Program-made: the position numbers and the translations under genes | Shown here: one piece after another, positions 10,867 through 22,275 of the stretch | Position numbering within the stretch: the stretch's first letter is position 1 | How the letters are laid out: each line of letters starts with the position of its first letter | From: Copromyces sp. CBS 386.78 | Lineage: Eukaryota > Ascomycota > Sordariomycetes > Sordariales > Sordariaceae | Assembly: GCA_030685235.1 (NCBI GenBank) | Contig: MU839086.1 | Location: 186,001-250,000, forward strand | Direction of reading: 5' to 3' | DNA length: 64,000 nt | Notes under the pieces: generated by a model | Database searches by the model: none | What the model was told of the DNA's origin: nothing | Seen by the model: only the letters and a program-made list of their open reading frames with translations

Positions 10867-11436
10867 ATGGTGCGTATCCATCCAATTGCTTAGAATGTCC
10901 ATCATCGACACTATGCCTTTCGTCTGCTAACTATTTTCCCCATCCATAGGGCGGCGGTCCCCGAGTTCCGTGAGTTCTATCGTCCTCGAACATGCGCAAA
11001 ACCTCCGCGCATTCTATTCCAACCGAGCCCCGTGTCGTGTCATTGATCCGTCCTAATCATTACCTTCGCTTCTAAACTCCAGCTACCCCAAGCACGTCTG
11101 GTCACCTTCGGGTGGTTGGTACGCTCAGCCGGCCAACTGGAAGATGAACACGGCTGTCATCGGCGGCGTCGTCTTCCTCATCACTGCCGCAGTCTGGAAG
11201 CTTAGCGCCGAGAAGGAGTACCGTCACAAGATGCCCGAGCCTGGTCGCTTCTATCCCAGCAGATAGTATGTTCAGAATCCCCTTCCAGGCTATACCTGCG
11301 TAACGTATTCGCGCGCAAGTCCGCGGGGATGTTCGCAAGCTGACGCGACGATTTCAACTACGCCAGCTGGAGCAGACAGATCATCGAGTACGAGCGGGCG
11401 CAAAAGGAAAACGGGACGACGCAGGAGAAGAAGTAG
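10867..11436 (+). CDS. Small mitochondrial inner-membrane protein, complex I accessory-subunit-like
   Basis: Four-exon gene that simple ORF scanning misses: exons 10867-10869, 10950-10969, 11083-11265 and 11367-11436. All introns are GT-AG with usable branch sites (CTGCTAACT, CCTAATC, GCTGACG). The first exon is only the ATG. The 91-residue product starts MGGGPRVPYPKHVWSPSGGW, has one membrane helix (about 31-48, TAVIGGVVFLITAAVWKL) and a charged C-terminus ending QEKK. From memory of the family, a conserved YPKxVWSPxGGW start followed by one TM helix resembles small fungal accessory subunits of NADH:ubiquinone oxidoreductase. I cannot name the subunit. The reading frame restored across all four exons is strong evidence for the gene; the complex I assignment is tentative. 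Confidence 0.75.
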
Positions 11437-12673
11437 ATTTCGGCATACGTCTCGCCACCACCGGCCATCGGGGAGACAGGACATGGCTTTCGAAAGCCTT
11501 GATGGAATAACAGGACATCTTGGCTTAACAGGTTGAGGCCGGCCAGTGGCGGTAATAATACAATCTTTGGAACACACTGAACGTCGGCTACCCTCCGCTG
11601 GCTGTCTGTCTTGCGCTGGTGCTCCAAAACCTGCATACATCGTGAATTAAGCTAACTTTGATGTGGTTCAGTTTTCTTATGGATCATAGAGGAGACCTAT
11701 TCTTACCGTTCAGTTTCAAACCACCCGGGCGATAAATATGATCCCCTTGCGTGACTTGAATGGTGAACATTCCTCGATCCTGCCTTTCGCAATGTTTCGG
11801 TGTAAATAGCAACAGCTTGTAAGCTGATGTGGAAACCTCAACTGTCTATTTAATCGAGGTGGGCCTCTACGGAACTCAGTTCATGGCTGTGCGGAGCTTT
11901 TCGGTCGGTTCATGACTCGGGTTCAAACCTCCGGGCCGGCGGGCACGGTGACCTGGTCCGGGAGCCACCCAAACGCAGGACCCGCACCCGGATGGAGCTG
12001 GGTCCGTCCGAGCCCGATCATCCCGGATCGGAGCTGCCGTAAAAGAGTCCAAATCCGTCTCCACGTAACCCTACTCCCCCCCGGAACTCCGCCTGGCTGG
12101 CCCCCAAACACGCAATGGCAACTCATCTAGTATCGGACGATACCTGCTGGCAACAGGATACGTACAGGTCAGGACTACTGACACTCATCGTAACCGGGGC
12201 CAAATAGTGAGAGTGTCGACTGTTCTTCAGGAACCCTAGTCCTATTCCAAGAGCCGTTATGTTTTTCTAAGGCGATGTACAAAAATCACTCCGATTTCGA
12301 CTCCATGAAAGCCCCTGCCGGCCGGAGGAATGAATGCTAACCCACCAACATCACCCAAAACCCGAATCACACATTTTCTGGACAGTTGTGTTTTGATCTT
12401 GGGGTTGCCAGATCTATTCAGTGATTTATTCAAATCAAGTTGATTTGTCCCGCGCACTTTATGCCCATGTTCCCTGGACCAAGGTAATTTCACACCCTGT
12501 TTCCTGCCTTTTCGCGAACAGTTAGACATCTTTAAATCCAAAATCCAAGACGCAGGGGTATAATATCCCAAAGCAAGACACAAACTTGGCAAAACATCGT
12601 ACTTGAAATTGGCCCACTTGTCTTTGGTAGACCGAAGCTAGGACAACGTATTCTGACGAGTCCTAGTTACCGG
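11437..12673. other. Intergenic region between convergent genes
   Basis: The 3' flanks of the small mitochondrial protein gene (+) and the phosphatase gene (-). Short overlapping ORFs on both strands show no motif. I see no gene or RNA feature. Confidence 0.55.
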
Positions 12674-14159
12674 TTACAAGAAGTAGTCGGCAACTGGCTT
12701 CTTGGCTGGCATTCCCCTCGAGTCCTGAGGAGCCGCCTGGAAGACCCGGTAGCGCCTTGCTGGACCCTTCATCGGTTGTGGCTCACTGTCCCCGAGCCCA
12801 CCTCCACCGCCATCACTGCGATTGACATCCCCATTACTGCGGGCGAGCACGCCCAAGCCCGAGTCATCTTCCGATAACTCAAGAAGTGCAGCAACGTTTC
12901 CGCAGCGGTAGCAGTAATTTGGCGCCGACCAAACGGTAACGATGCTGGCATCAAACATCTCCTTAAAACCTTCCATGACCAGCTGATGGGCACGGGCGAT
13001 CAGACTGAGGTCATTACGATGGTTAAACACCTTGACGATATCGGCTCCAAAAAGGAAGCCGGCACCACGAGGCGACAACCCCCAACCGTCAATCTCGTCC
13101 GGATCGGACCACAAGAGGTCGCACATAGCGCCCTCATGAGGAACCTCCTGCTTTCGGTCGAGAAGCCTGATCTTATCGACCTTGTCTATCAGTGGACTAA
13201 GGCCGCCGTGCACACATAGTACGGCGCCGGCTGGGTTGCCCACTGTTCCTCTGCTCGATCCCGACGCCCCTGAACCAGGCGGGCCCGTATTACTCGGTGG
13301 TGGTATCCCGTTGGTCCTGCTCTGTAAATCGTTATTTGTTCCATTGGTGGGCCGAGGAAACCTGCTCATCACTTCGCCCTGTGCGTTGCACACCTCGATT
13401 TCCACCTCGTCCCCTTCAGGTGTTGTTGGTATACTGGACTCCCCGGCACTTGGGGAGATAGTGTTGGAGGCCCCAAGAACGATAGCGCCCAAGGCGAGAT
13501 AGTCGAAGACATCGCAGCAGTAGCGCCAAACGTTTGCGCTGCCATATTTCCTATAGCACTCGTCGTAGAAACCGTACACCGTCGTGATCTGCCGTGACTC
13601 GTGGTTGCCTCTGATGAGGGTCATGCGGTCGGGGTATCGAACTTTGAGACAGAGAAGAAGTAAGAATGTTTCGAGCGAGTAGAAGCCGCGGTCAACGAAA
13701 TCGCCTGTCAGTATCCGAAAACGGAACAGTCAGCTTAACATGATCTCGGTGGTAGGAATTCCAGGCCAGGAACAACTCTACCCATAAAGAGATAATTGGT
13801 ATCGGGAGGATCGCCGCCGACGCGGAATAGTTCCATCAGATCGTGAAACTGGCCATGAATATCTCCGCATATCTTGTTCCCGCTTGGTCAGATTCGGTGC
13901 GTCTTCATTTCGGTGATGTGAGCTCGAGACATACCGTTACCGGCGCATTAACTGTGACTACATTCCCCTCTTCAATCAAGATTTCTCGTGCCTTATGACA
14001 GAGTTCGCGGACGTCTGATTCTGGTATTGGCCGGCATGCTCGCAGCTGAGCGATCGCCCTATCCAAAGAGGTCAGGCATCACGAACGAAGGTCGCCGGCG
14101 GGGGGTACGTATGCCCGGTCGCAGGAGCGCAAGGGCACTAACCTGTCCAGATCACTCAT
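12674..14159 (-). CDS. PP2A-family Ser/Thr phosphatase catalytic subunit, PP4-like, with two inserts
   Basis: Four exons on the minus strand: 14159-14143, 14058-13935, 13872-13782 and 13704-12674, joined in frame to 420 residues starting [20 protein letters not shown]. Metal-binding motifs are complete: GDIHG (50-54), GDFVDRG (78-84), GNHE (110-113). They are followed by [39 protein letters not shown] and [12 protein letters not shown]. The C-terminus KKPVADYFL is the tail of PP4/PP2A-type enzymes that is carboxymethylated in the family. [17 protein letters not shown] and KKPVADYFL favour PP4 (yeast Pph3) over PP2A; a fungal Ppg1 type is the alternative. Two disordered inserts break the fold: about 80 residues at 155-236 and about 40 Gly/Asp-rich residues before the final strand. 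The short last introns and exon phases agree with a real gene. Confidence 0.88.
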
Positions 14160-14424
14160 GGCTGTGAAGTTTATCGGTGATAAGTAATGCTGCTTTGATG
14201 CGAGTGGATGCCGCGCAGAATGGGAAGACCAAGCCGGGCCGAAGCTTGTCTATGTAAATGGAAATTGAAATGCGATGTCTCGTAGGGTCGCGTCAGCTTC
14301 GCGTCATGCTATGTCGAGATGTTTCTGGCCCGCTTGCAGATGTAACAAGCACAGGTCGGAACGCTCTTGGGATCAGTCGCGATGATGTCGTGGGGATGGG
14401 GCGGATGAGCTTGTCTGGACCGTA
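14160..14424. other. 5' flank of the phosphatase gene
   Basis: About 260 bases between the phosphatase start and the inverted-repeat element. This must hold at least part of the phosphatase promoter, so the transposon lies very close to it. No specific site is recognised. Confidence 0.5.
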
Positions 14425-15525
14425 CTGGGAGGAGGGGGGTAGAAGTTGTCGTCAATTGACCATCTGTAATTTAAGAACTATTATCTAACTATAAAAGTTG
14501 AAAAAACGTTGAAAATTATAGACGTTGGAACATTAGGACGTTTATACGCAAATAACGGTCAAATAACGGTAGCCAATTTCTAACGTCTAGTAATTCTCGG
14601 ACGTTTGGAGGAGTTAAACGCCAAAGAAGTACCGTTACCGCCTAATTTAGTAAGCGAAGTACTTAGCGCCCGTTTTGGCTCAGGGGCAGCACCCGACTAC
14701 GGTAAAATTCTAAATATTTGGAAAAAAGTTTAAGTATTATACTTACTTTGTACACTATATCTTTATATCTATACTAGTATACGTCTTCTAAGTATTTTAG
14801 GCCGCCTTAGTTTCTATTTCTCTTCTTTTTCTAACCTCTATCACCTTTCTTACTAACCTTATTACTTTAAAGAAGGTAACCCTATGTAAAAAGAACGGTG
14901 GTACATCGATTTATTAACAAAATATAGGGTTAGTTATATACCGAAATTTTTCGCGATTTAATATATATTCGCAATTCAATACTAAGGGGTATGACAAGCG
15001 ATTCGAGCCCACACGACGGGAGTAGGTATATATTACATTATTTTATTATTTGGTAATAGCTTTATTTTACTAATTTTACAACGATAGGATTGGAATTTCT
15101 AATATACTGCCCTTAGACTTTGCAGGTTCAAGCGGGGGTTGGGCGTATAGTACACGGGCGCGCGACAACTAGGCGCGGAGAGGGTAGGAGGGTAAGCGAG
15201 GGGTAGGGTCGGGACTAGCAGAACTAGGGCGTACGTCTAGATCTAGGCTTATCGTTATCTTTGTATAGACGTTTTCCTATACTAAATGGCCTAATCTAGA
15301 TAATCGTTAGAATTTGCCCCGACGGTTAATTAACGGTCAATTAACGGTAGGCTTGTATTGGACGTTTATATTTTCGGACGTTTCGCGGGGTTTTATCGTT
15401 AGCCCGTATTAACATTTTTAAATTTCCGTACAGGACTTGGATTGTTCCCCTACCTGTAAATGTCTGAAATTTCCAACGGTCATTTTACGCTCAATTAACG
15501 ACAACTTCCACCCCCCCCCTCCCAG
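14425..15525. mobile_element. 1.1-kb non-autonomous terminal-inverted-repeat element, RIP-mutated
   Basis: The ends are 35-bp inverted repeats (14425-14459 and 15491-15525), both beginning CTGGGAGG and continuing through GAAGTTGTCGT to AATTGA. They differ at three positions, all transitions. Both ends are flanked by TA, which fits a Tc1/mariner/Fot1-type TA duplication. The slightly longer reading (CGTACTGGG ends with 4-bp GGAC flanks at 14417-14420 and 15530-15533) is also possible. The interior is AT-rich, has no transposase-sized frame, and carries repeated motifs (AACGGTCAAATAACGGTAG near 14563, TTAACGGTCAATTAACGGT near 15329, and GGACGTTT copies). It sits between the phosphatase promoter and the Copia element. 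Confidence 0.7.
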
Positions 15526-15637
15526 TACGGGACCGAGGTGCACTAGGCTGGCGGCTGTTTTTTGTGACGGGAGCCTGGGGATGGTGCGAAACCACAACCA
15601 CGAGAATGGCAAGAATGGTATGGCAGTGGTCGCCAAT
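15526..15637. other. Host DNA between two transposons
   Basis: About 110 bases of normal-composition sequence between the TIR element and the Copia LTR, ending in the CCAAT target duplication. It continues as host DNA at 21574 after the Copia element. Confidence 0.6.
15633..15637. repeat. Target-site duplication CCAAT (left)
   Basis: CCAAT directly precedes the left LTR of the Copia element, and the identical CCAAT follows the right LTR at 21574-21578. Confidence 0.85.
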
Positions 15638-15803
15638 TGTAGAATATGAGCACGTGCAGGGGTATTCTGGAAGTAGGGAGAAGACTGTGTATTGTGTTGA
15701 GTTCTGTGTACCTAGAAATCCCTCACAGAAAATCTGGTTAATGTAATACACTAAACCCGCTAAATTATATAAACACTACCCCTATACATCCTCATTTTTA
15801 ATA
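15638..15803 (-). repeat. Copia LTR, left copy (3' LTR of the element)
   Basis: Runs from TGTAGAATATGAGCACG to TCATTTTTAATA on the plus strand. It aligns without gaps to 21408-21573. Differences are only transitions and cluster so that the outer end of each LTR is the less mutated one. Confidence 0.92.
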
Positions 15804-16899
15804 TACCCCCCCAATTGCATTAGGTAGGGTACCTAGAAAGCTAGTATATAAAGCTATTTACAATTTTAGTCCTTTTTTGGTATCTCCCCCAACAATCGCT
15901 TTTAAAAGCGTTACCCGCTATTAATTCCCCTTTATAAAGAAGGTCGATAATATTAATTTTCAATAACGACCCAGGTCCCGTAATTTAGTAATTAAAGCGT
16001 TAGAATTAAATTTTAAATTATTCTTATTACTTAAATATATTTTATAATATATTTATTAGTATTATTAGTAATTTATAGACTATCTTTAAAAGTTATAAGT
16101 TCGAACCTTACTAGGATTAATATTTTTATTCCTTTTTCCTCCTTATATAAATTACGTACTATATAGGACCTTTTTATTTTATAGAAGTTATTTCTATTAT
16201 ATTATATAGGTAGGTAATTTATACTTATAATTACCGTTTCTTCCCTTTTTATTATTCGATAGAGTTTATTCCTTTTAATTTTCTTTATAAATTTTTACAA
16301 TTAAGTGGCTCGCTTCTACCTTAAATAACAATTTATTTAATTCCTCCTTTACTACTTTAATATTTTAAAAATTCAATTGGCTTATAAACTCCTTATACTT
16401 ATTAATTAGCAGCGCTTTTATTAAATTATCGGCGACTATTTCCTTGGTAAGTACGTAATAAATTTCGAAGAAACCCCGCTACTACCTTTCTTTAAATTAG
16501 TAGTTATAAATATCAATATATTTAAATTTAGTTTAGAATTTGGCATTCTCTTTTATAATAAAGCGGATTATTTATTTATTATTATATTCTAAAGGGATAA
16601 TATTGAATTTAAATTTTATTATAAGAATTTAGAGGAAGCGTTTTATTTATATACTTTCTTTTATTCTTTAAAAAAAGAATAATAATTCTATTTTAATAGT
16701 AGAAATTATAATTATATTTTATTTATTAGTTCGCTAGTCTATTGTATTTTTAAATAATTATATTACGAATTTTTAAGAATTCTTACAATTAAATATATTA
16801 TTAGCGAAAGACGAATTTATTAATACGTCGAAATTATATTTACCCCCTAATTATAATATATAATTTACAATACTTTTAATAAAGGTTTTAAATTAATCA

Positions 16900-17420
16900 G
16901 TAATATAATAGTAATAGGGATTAAAATTAGTAAGGAAACAAATTAATTAGGAAATTATAAACAATAAATTTAGCTAGGTAATAATTATTAAATAGAGAAA
17001 TTCGCTAATAGCCTTCTAATACTATTTAATTAAATATTAGAAGGTTATTTCTATAGAAGGCATTAATTCTTCTTATATTATAGGGGTATTAAGAGCTTTT
17101 TTATTCTATACGAAGCTTTCTATAATCTTTAAAATATATTATCGTTAAAATAATTAAATTAGCCATTTTAATTTATTTCGAAGGATTTCGATATTAAGGA
17201 ATTATTAAAGATTATAATTACTTATAAACTAATAGTAATCTTTAAGTATAGCAACGATTTAATTAATTAAATTAAAGTACTTTCCTTTATAAGCAATAAT
17301 AATATTATCGATATAGAAAAAGATTATTACGTTACAGTAAATATAAATATACAATTTTATAAGGATAGTTGAGAAGCTAATTTTTAAAAGGGTTTTAATA
17401 AATTCCTTCCATTATAATAA
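16900..17420 (-). pseudogene. Copia reverse transcriptase region
   Basis: The minus strand at about 17318-17280 reads FYIDNIIIAYKGKY, the Copia YVDD active-site segment (YVDDIIIAYK) with its second catalytic Asp changed to Asn by a G-to-A change. Surrounding frames carry stops. Limits are approximate. Confidence 0.7.
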
Positions 17421-18379
17421 AGGGGATTTACGTAAATTATAGAAAGTTTTTAATAATTTTAATATTTTTCCTTTCTATTTTATCTTTAGGGCGCCCGTAT
17501 ATAAATAAGTTTATTAAAATACGTATTAACGAAGGTATTAATAGTATTATATTATTTGAATTCGAAATCGAAGTAAATTACAATAATTATTATAATCCGT
17601 AAAAAATAGATTGCGAAAGTAGTTGCGTACGTATTACGTACGCTATTACGTTTTTATTAATCTTTTTATATAATTAAACGAATTTTATATTTTAGGAAGA
17701 ATCTTTTTACATTAAATTTATATATATATACCTATATAGAATCGAAGGGGATTTTATTATTAATCTTCTATTCGCTTTTATTAATTTATATTTATAATTT
17801 CTTTTTTTTATAATTAATTATATATTTTTATTTAATTCGATAAAAGATAATATAGAAGGGATAATAATATAATTCTTTATACGATTTGGGGTGAGGAGGA
17901 AAGTTTCGCTATTAAAATATAATTAATATATATATTATATTAAAGTAATTAATTTTATTACAGGTTAATTTCGAATTTAATAAGAATTCTTCCTTTAATA
18001 TTTTTACCTTAAATTCTATAAAACGTAATTAATCTAATTTTCTTTTCGAGATAGGGTTACTTTTAAAGATAGTTATATTAAGGCAGGAAGGTATAGTTAG
18101 GAAGTTTCTTACTTATTTGAGATATTAGTTGTAAATCGGCTAGTTCTTTTATAGTTGGGAAGTATTTAACCCGTTAATAAGAAACGATATTAGATATTTT
18201 AGAGGAGATAGATATACGGTTCTAACCTCTTCTTCTTTATTTAATATTATATTTTATTAGTTGTTATACAATTCCGGTACTTCTTCATACTTTTAAATAA
18301 ATATAAATTCGATCGGATTAGTTAAAAGTAAGTTAGTAGCGTCGATAGTAATTAATATAAATTCGATTACGGGACTTTC

Positions 18380-19060
18380 GTTTTCGTTATTTTCGTTTTC
18401 CGCCTATTTAATAGGGAGAAGTTTAAAAACGTCGATATTTAATTAATAGAGATTATTTAATTATATAGCTAGTTCTTCGAAGGATATATTAAGGGTATTA
18501 TAGAAGGTTTAAATATTATTTATAAAGATTTCGTTTTCGTTAAATACAATATTTTATATAATAATTACTTTATTAGTATACGGATTCTAAATATAGTAAA
18601 TATTAATTAATTAATAGCCTACTAAATATTTAATTTAAATACGTCGTTTTAATTTCTAAATCTTCTTTTAATTATATAATATATTAATTATAAGTACGAA
18701 AGCTTTATACCTATATATTTTTAAATAGGTTAGCTTAGGTATTACCCGTTACTACCCGCCGTTTTAGTTTATCGTATACGCTATTAAGCATTCTTTTAGG
18801 GATTTCTAATTAAATTCCCTTCGTAGGATTCTATTTATAAGGTAGGCTGCCGCTATTATAGTCTCTCTCTAGAATTCTTAAGGCAAATGAGCACCGTTTA
18901 TCATCGCTGCCGCCTTCTCCTTGACCGTCTGTCATCGCTGCCGCCTTCTCCTTAATCGCACCCCCCGAGCGCTCGGCGCCGCCGTTCTAAGCCTATAAAT
19001 AAGGAGTTGAGGGCTCAATAATCGTTCTTTTTTAGGAGAGGAAGGTAGTAATACGGGGTT
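18380..19060 (-). pseudogene. Copia integrase region with a 31-bp tandem duplication
   Basis: The minus strand reads EPSTPYL, then NGGAERSGGAIKEKAAAM (from 18986), then GAHLPEF and TIIAAAYLINR. This is the conserved C-terminal half of the Copia integrase core, including the Glu of the D,D-35-E triad in the NGGAER motif. A 31-bp direct duplication (18901-18931 and 18932-18962) shifts the frame between IKEKAAAM and GAHLPEF. The GC-rich look of this stretch comes from its codons, not from a separate insertion. Confidence 0.75.
18901..18962. repeat. 31-bp tandem duplication inside Copia integrase
   Basis: Two adjacent copies of a 31-base unit starting TCATCGCTGCCGCC, identical over the first 22 bases and otherwise differing by transitions. 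As 31 is not a multiple of three, the duplication itself is inactivating. Confidence 0.85.
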
Positions 19061-19689
19061 TCGATATTGTAATCTTATTATTGTATTCGATTATTTTTAT
19101 TTTAATTTAATAGTATAATTCTAGATTATTAAATAATAATATAAGCGTAATAATGATTAAATTCGTTAATTAGTGAAATAGGTAATATAGTTATATATAT
19201 CCGGACTAGCGATTTATAACGATTATTAAGTTAGAGATAGTTCCTCCGCCGGCTTTTATAGCCAGATAATTAAAGAAATCGATTACGAATTTTATCCTTA
19301 GGCCTTTTAGCGCGTTATAAACTTCCTTTCATATTTAGTACTTTAGTTTCACTATTATATAAGAATTGTAGTAAATTAAGTCTAGGCTTTTTAAACGGAT
19401 TATATATTCCTAATTAATTAGTTAAATTAGTGTTTTTAAATTAGGGTAGTTAAGTCGAAGGTACTAGTATAAAATATCGCCCTCTTAAAAATTTTTAATA
19501 ATTTTATTAGTAAATTGGTAAAATTGTATATAAAAAGAGGATTAGTTAATATATATTTCGAGGGGGACGTATTCTAATATAAATTATTTAAATTTTAAAG
19601 AGAAATTATAAATAAAAGAATTATTTGAATAGAAATATAAATAATTGGGTTTAATAATTTAATTCTAGTAGAATCTTCTTTCTAGTAAT

Positions 19690-19990
19690 TTTCTTAGGGA
19701 AACGAAGTTATAAATTATCTTTGGTATAAATGCGACGTCATTGAATTTAAGATTTATAGGGTAACCCTTATTATTATTTATAATTAAATAAATTATCCTA
19801 TACCCTTCAATTATAATAAATTTATCTCCTGCTTAAATGTAATTTCCTTTCGTTACTTTTATAAAGTTTTTAAAACGGTTAGCCTTATTAAAAATATAGA
19901 TTATTGTATTTAAATTAAAAATCGCTAAGTTTTTTAGTAAGTATTTAGGCCCCTTATATTGAAATTTTAGTATTAAGAAATTCGCTTCGC
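19690..19990 (-). pseudogene. Copia protease region
   Basis: The minus strand reads FNKANRFKNFIKVTKGNYI, then GYRIIYLI, then DVAFIPKIIYNFVSLRKLL. This is the pattern of the Copia gag-pol aspartic protease and following segment (DVAFIPxxxxNLVSLxxL). The catalytic DTG is not recognisable after RIP. Confidence 0.6.
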
Positions 19991-21407
19991 TATTAATATT
20001 ATTAATACATCGACTTTTTAATTAAGCGCCGCTAGTACTTTCGTTAAAGGTAACTTCCGTTCCTTCCTTATTTAAAGTTTTTATTCGAATCTCCTTTATC
20101 CGTTAAACGAGTTTATAATTTTTCGAATAGTTTTTTTTAATACGGTTTATAAGGAAGGGGGATTCCTACTATTAATTAGGGGTTATAAACTAGTTAATAT
20201 ATTAATAATTTTTTAGATTATAGTTTATATGTTTATAAGTAAGGTAAGTTTTCTTTATTTATTTTCTTCTTTAATTATAGGAGGCGCTAAATAATCTTTT
20301 ATTATTATTTTACTCCCGGGAATTATTAAAATAGGCGTCCCTTCTAATTTTTTTGGCAAAAGTAATTCTAATACCGAACGCACTGCTTTTTAAAATTTAA
20401 GAGCGACTTTTACTTTGTAGAAATATATTAGTAATAATTTGCCTAAATTTTTAGGCTACTTTTTAATACGTATAAATTTTACTATTTAAATTTATACGAT
20501 ATATAATAACTTAATAAGTAAAAGGGGAATTAAAAAGTCTATTTACCGTTCTAAAGAAATTGAATATTTAATTATTTTATTTAATATATTCGTTAACTTT
20601 AAAAAATTTACTAATAGCTATAATTTACTCCTATTCTAATAATTAATTAAATTAGCTTTTAAGGTAAGTAGTAATCGAAATTTTATTAAAGTATTTAACC
20701 TTAGCGTCGTTTCGAACCTTTTCTTTATTATATTTAATAATTTAACGGAGTTTATTATATTAAATAATTAGGGTAGCCGGTTTTAGGAAGTAGGTTAATT
20801 AGTAATATTTCGCTACGTATTTAACTATTTACTCTTTTAGGGTAAGGGTCTTTTTAAGGAATTTATTCTAATCCTTTTTTTTATAGTAATATTCCGTAAG
20901 GGCTAATTAATAGTCGTAGTAGTCCTATTCTATAGTAAAGCCTAGCCTTTTGGCTACGTAGGAAGCAAGTGGCCCGACTAGGATTAAGGCCGTAGGCGGA
21001 GGAGCCGTAGCCCCTCTAACTATTTAGGAAGCCCGGGTATTAACGGCCGGGGAATCTTCAATAAATTTTAGAATATTATACTAAAATTAACTATTTATAA
21101 CCGTTCCGGTTCCCGGGGCCGGGGCTCCCGGGATCTCCTAGAATTTAGAAATATCCGGTTTTACTAATTTTATAGGCTAGTCTTCTCTAGTTCTATTATC
21201 GGTAATATACTTCTATAAATTAAAACCTATCGCCTTCGATTTAAAACCCTTTTCCTAGAGGAGCCAATCTTCAATTTTAGATAAAATAGTTTCGCCTATT
21301 TTAGTAAGATCCTAGTTAAGAGATATAATCGTTATTATTAATATCTGCTAGTACTATATCCTACTCGGTTTACTATAATCGGTAATAATGCGTATAAGAC
21401 TTTTAAT

Positions 21408-21573
21408 TGTAGAATATAAGTACGTATAAGGGTATTCTGGAAGTAGGGAGAAGACTATATATTGTATTAAATTCTGTGTACTCAGAAATCCCTCACAGAA
21501 AATCTAGTTAATACAACACACCAGACCCGCTAAGTTACATAAGCACTACCCCTGTACATCCTCATTTCTGACA
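21408..21573 (-). repeat. Copia LTR, right copy (5' LTR of the element)
   Basis: Starts TGTAGAATATAAG and ends CATTTCTGACA on the plus strand, so the intact ends are TG...CA. Same length as the left copy and followed by CCAAT. Its outer (right) half is nearly unmutated while its inner half is RIP-changed. Confidence 0.92.
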
Positions 21574-21578
21574 CCAAT

Positions 21579-22275
21579 CCAGCAAGAAGCAGGGAGCAAC
21601 GAGTTAGCGACAGGCCCAGGGACCTGGGACTGCCAAGTGAACCGTAGAAATCCCTGTCTGGTGGGGAGAGCGAATGTCAAATGGGTCGTGCGTTCTTATC
21701 GACATGCTAGCCACCATTGGTCAGGTTTTGGCGCTAGACAAGCTCAGGTACGTACTTTCCGTGGGGAAGCTTGGGGCAGGAGCGAAGATGCACTTTCAAT
21801 TCCAGTGCGGAAAAGCGCGGGAAGCTACCACTGAAGGCTGAAAGCTGGAGCTGGCGAGGGGTCCACTGACGAAATAATTTCGAGGACCTATCGAACTGCA
21901 AGAGGAATCGAAGCTCCATCTTCCCGAAGCTCGACGACAGGTCTCGTCCAACGGTCCAGCCCACCCAACGACGGCCTTGACAAGGAACCCGCCCACCTGC
22001 GTGGTACCTTAACCCTGACAACATCCGCATGACGCGTCGAGGTTGACCTCAACAATCTTGTGATATCAAAGGGTCCAGTTCGTTCCCAACGCATGATGGT
22101 CCTATAACTGTTGCAAAAGCCACGAGTGAGTCCGGTTGGCCCGGAGCCCAAAATGCGAACCTCAATGGCTGATAAAAATTGGCGCAAGCTCCCCTTGACT
22201 TAGACCCCCCTTCCTCTGGACCTCTCTCTTGTTCAATCTCGCCCGGTCGCCCTCTAAATCCGAATACCACCCATC
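21579..22275. other. Intergenic, upstream of small membrane protein gene
   Basis: Normal-composition host DNA right of the Copia element. Several short overlapping ORFs lack motifs. The last 120 bases are C/T-rich (CTCTCTCTTGTTC near 22220), as in a fungal leader or promoter. Confidence 0.5.

Larger units (their letters stand above)
15638..21573 (-). mobile_element. Complete Copia-type LTR retrotransposon, RIP-inactivated
   Basis: A 5936-bp element bounded by two 166-bp LTRs and a 5-bp CCAAT duplication. It reads on the minus strand. The purine run complementary to TACCCCCCCC at 15804 abuts the left LTR as a polypurine tract, and coding order runs right to left. Gag-like sequence begins near 21300, a retropepsin-like region is near 19690-19960, integrase near 18750-19010, and reverse transcriptase with YIDN at 17304-17315. 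Integrase before reverse transcriptase is the Copia order. All frames contain RIP-type stops, so it cannot encode its own proteins. Confidence 0.9.

Noticed and set aside
11900..11990. Box B-like GGTTCAAACC suggesting a tRNA gene
   Set aside because: The flanking bases do not form a T stem and no box A or acceptor pairing is found upstream.
15437..15751. Short ORFs over the TIR end and Copia LTR
   Set aside because: They span element boundaries and contain no domain.
18880..19020. GC-rich island inside the Copia element, at first suspected to be a nested insertion or solo LTR with a TATA box
   Set aside because: On the minus strand it reads the conserved integrase motif NGGAERSGG and runs in frame into flanking integrase sequence. 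It escaped RIP mainly because it has few CpA sites.
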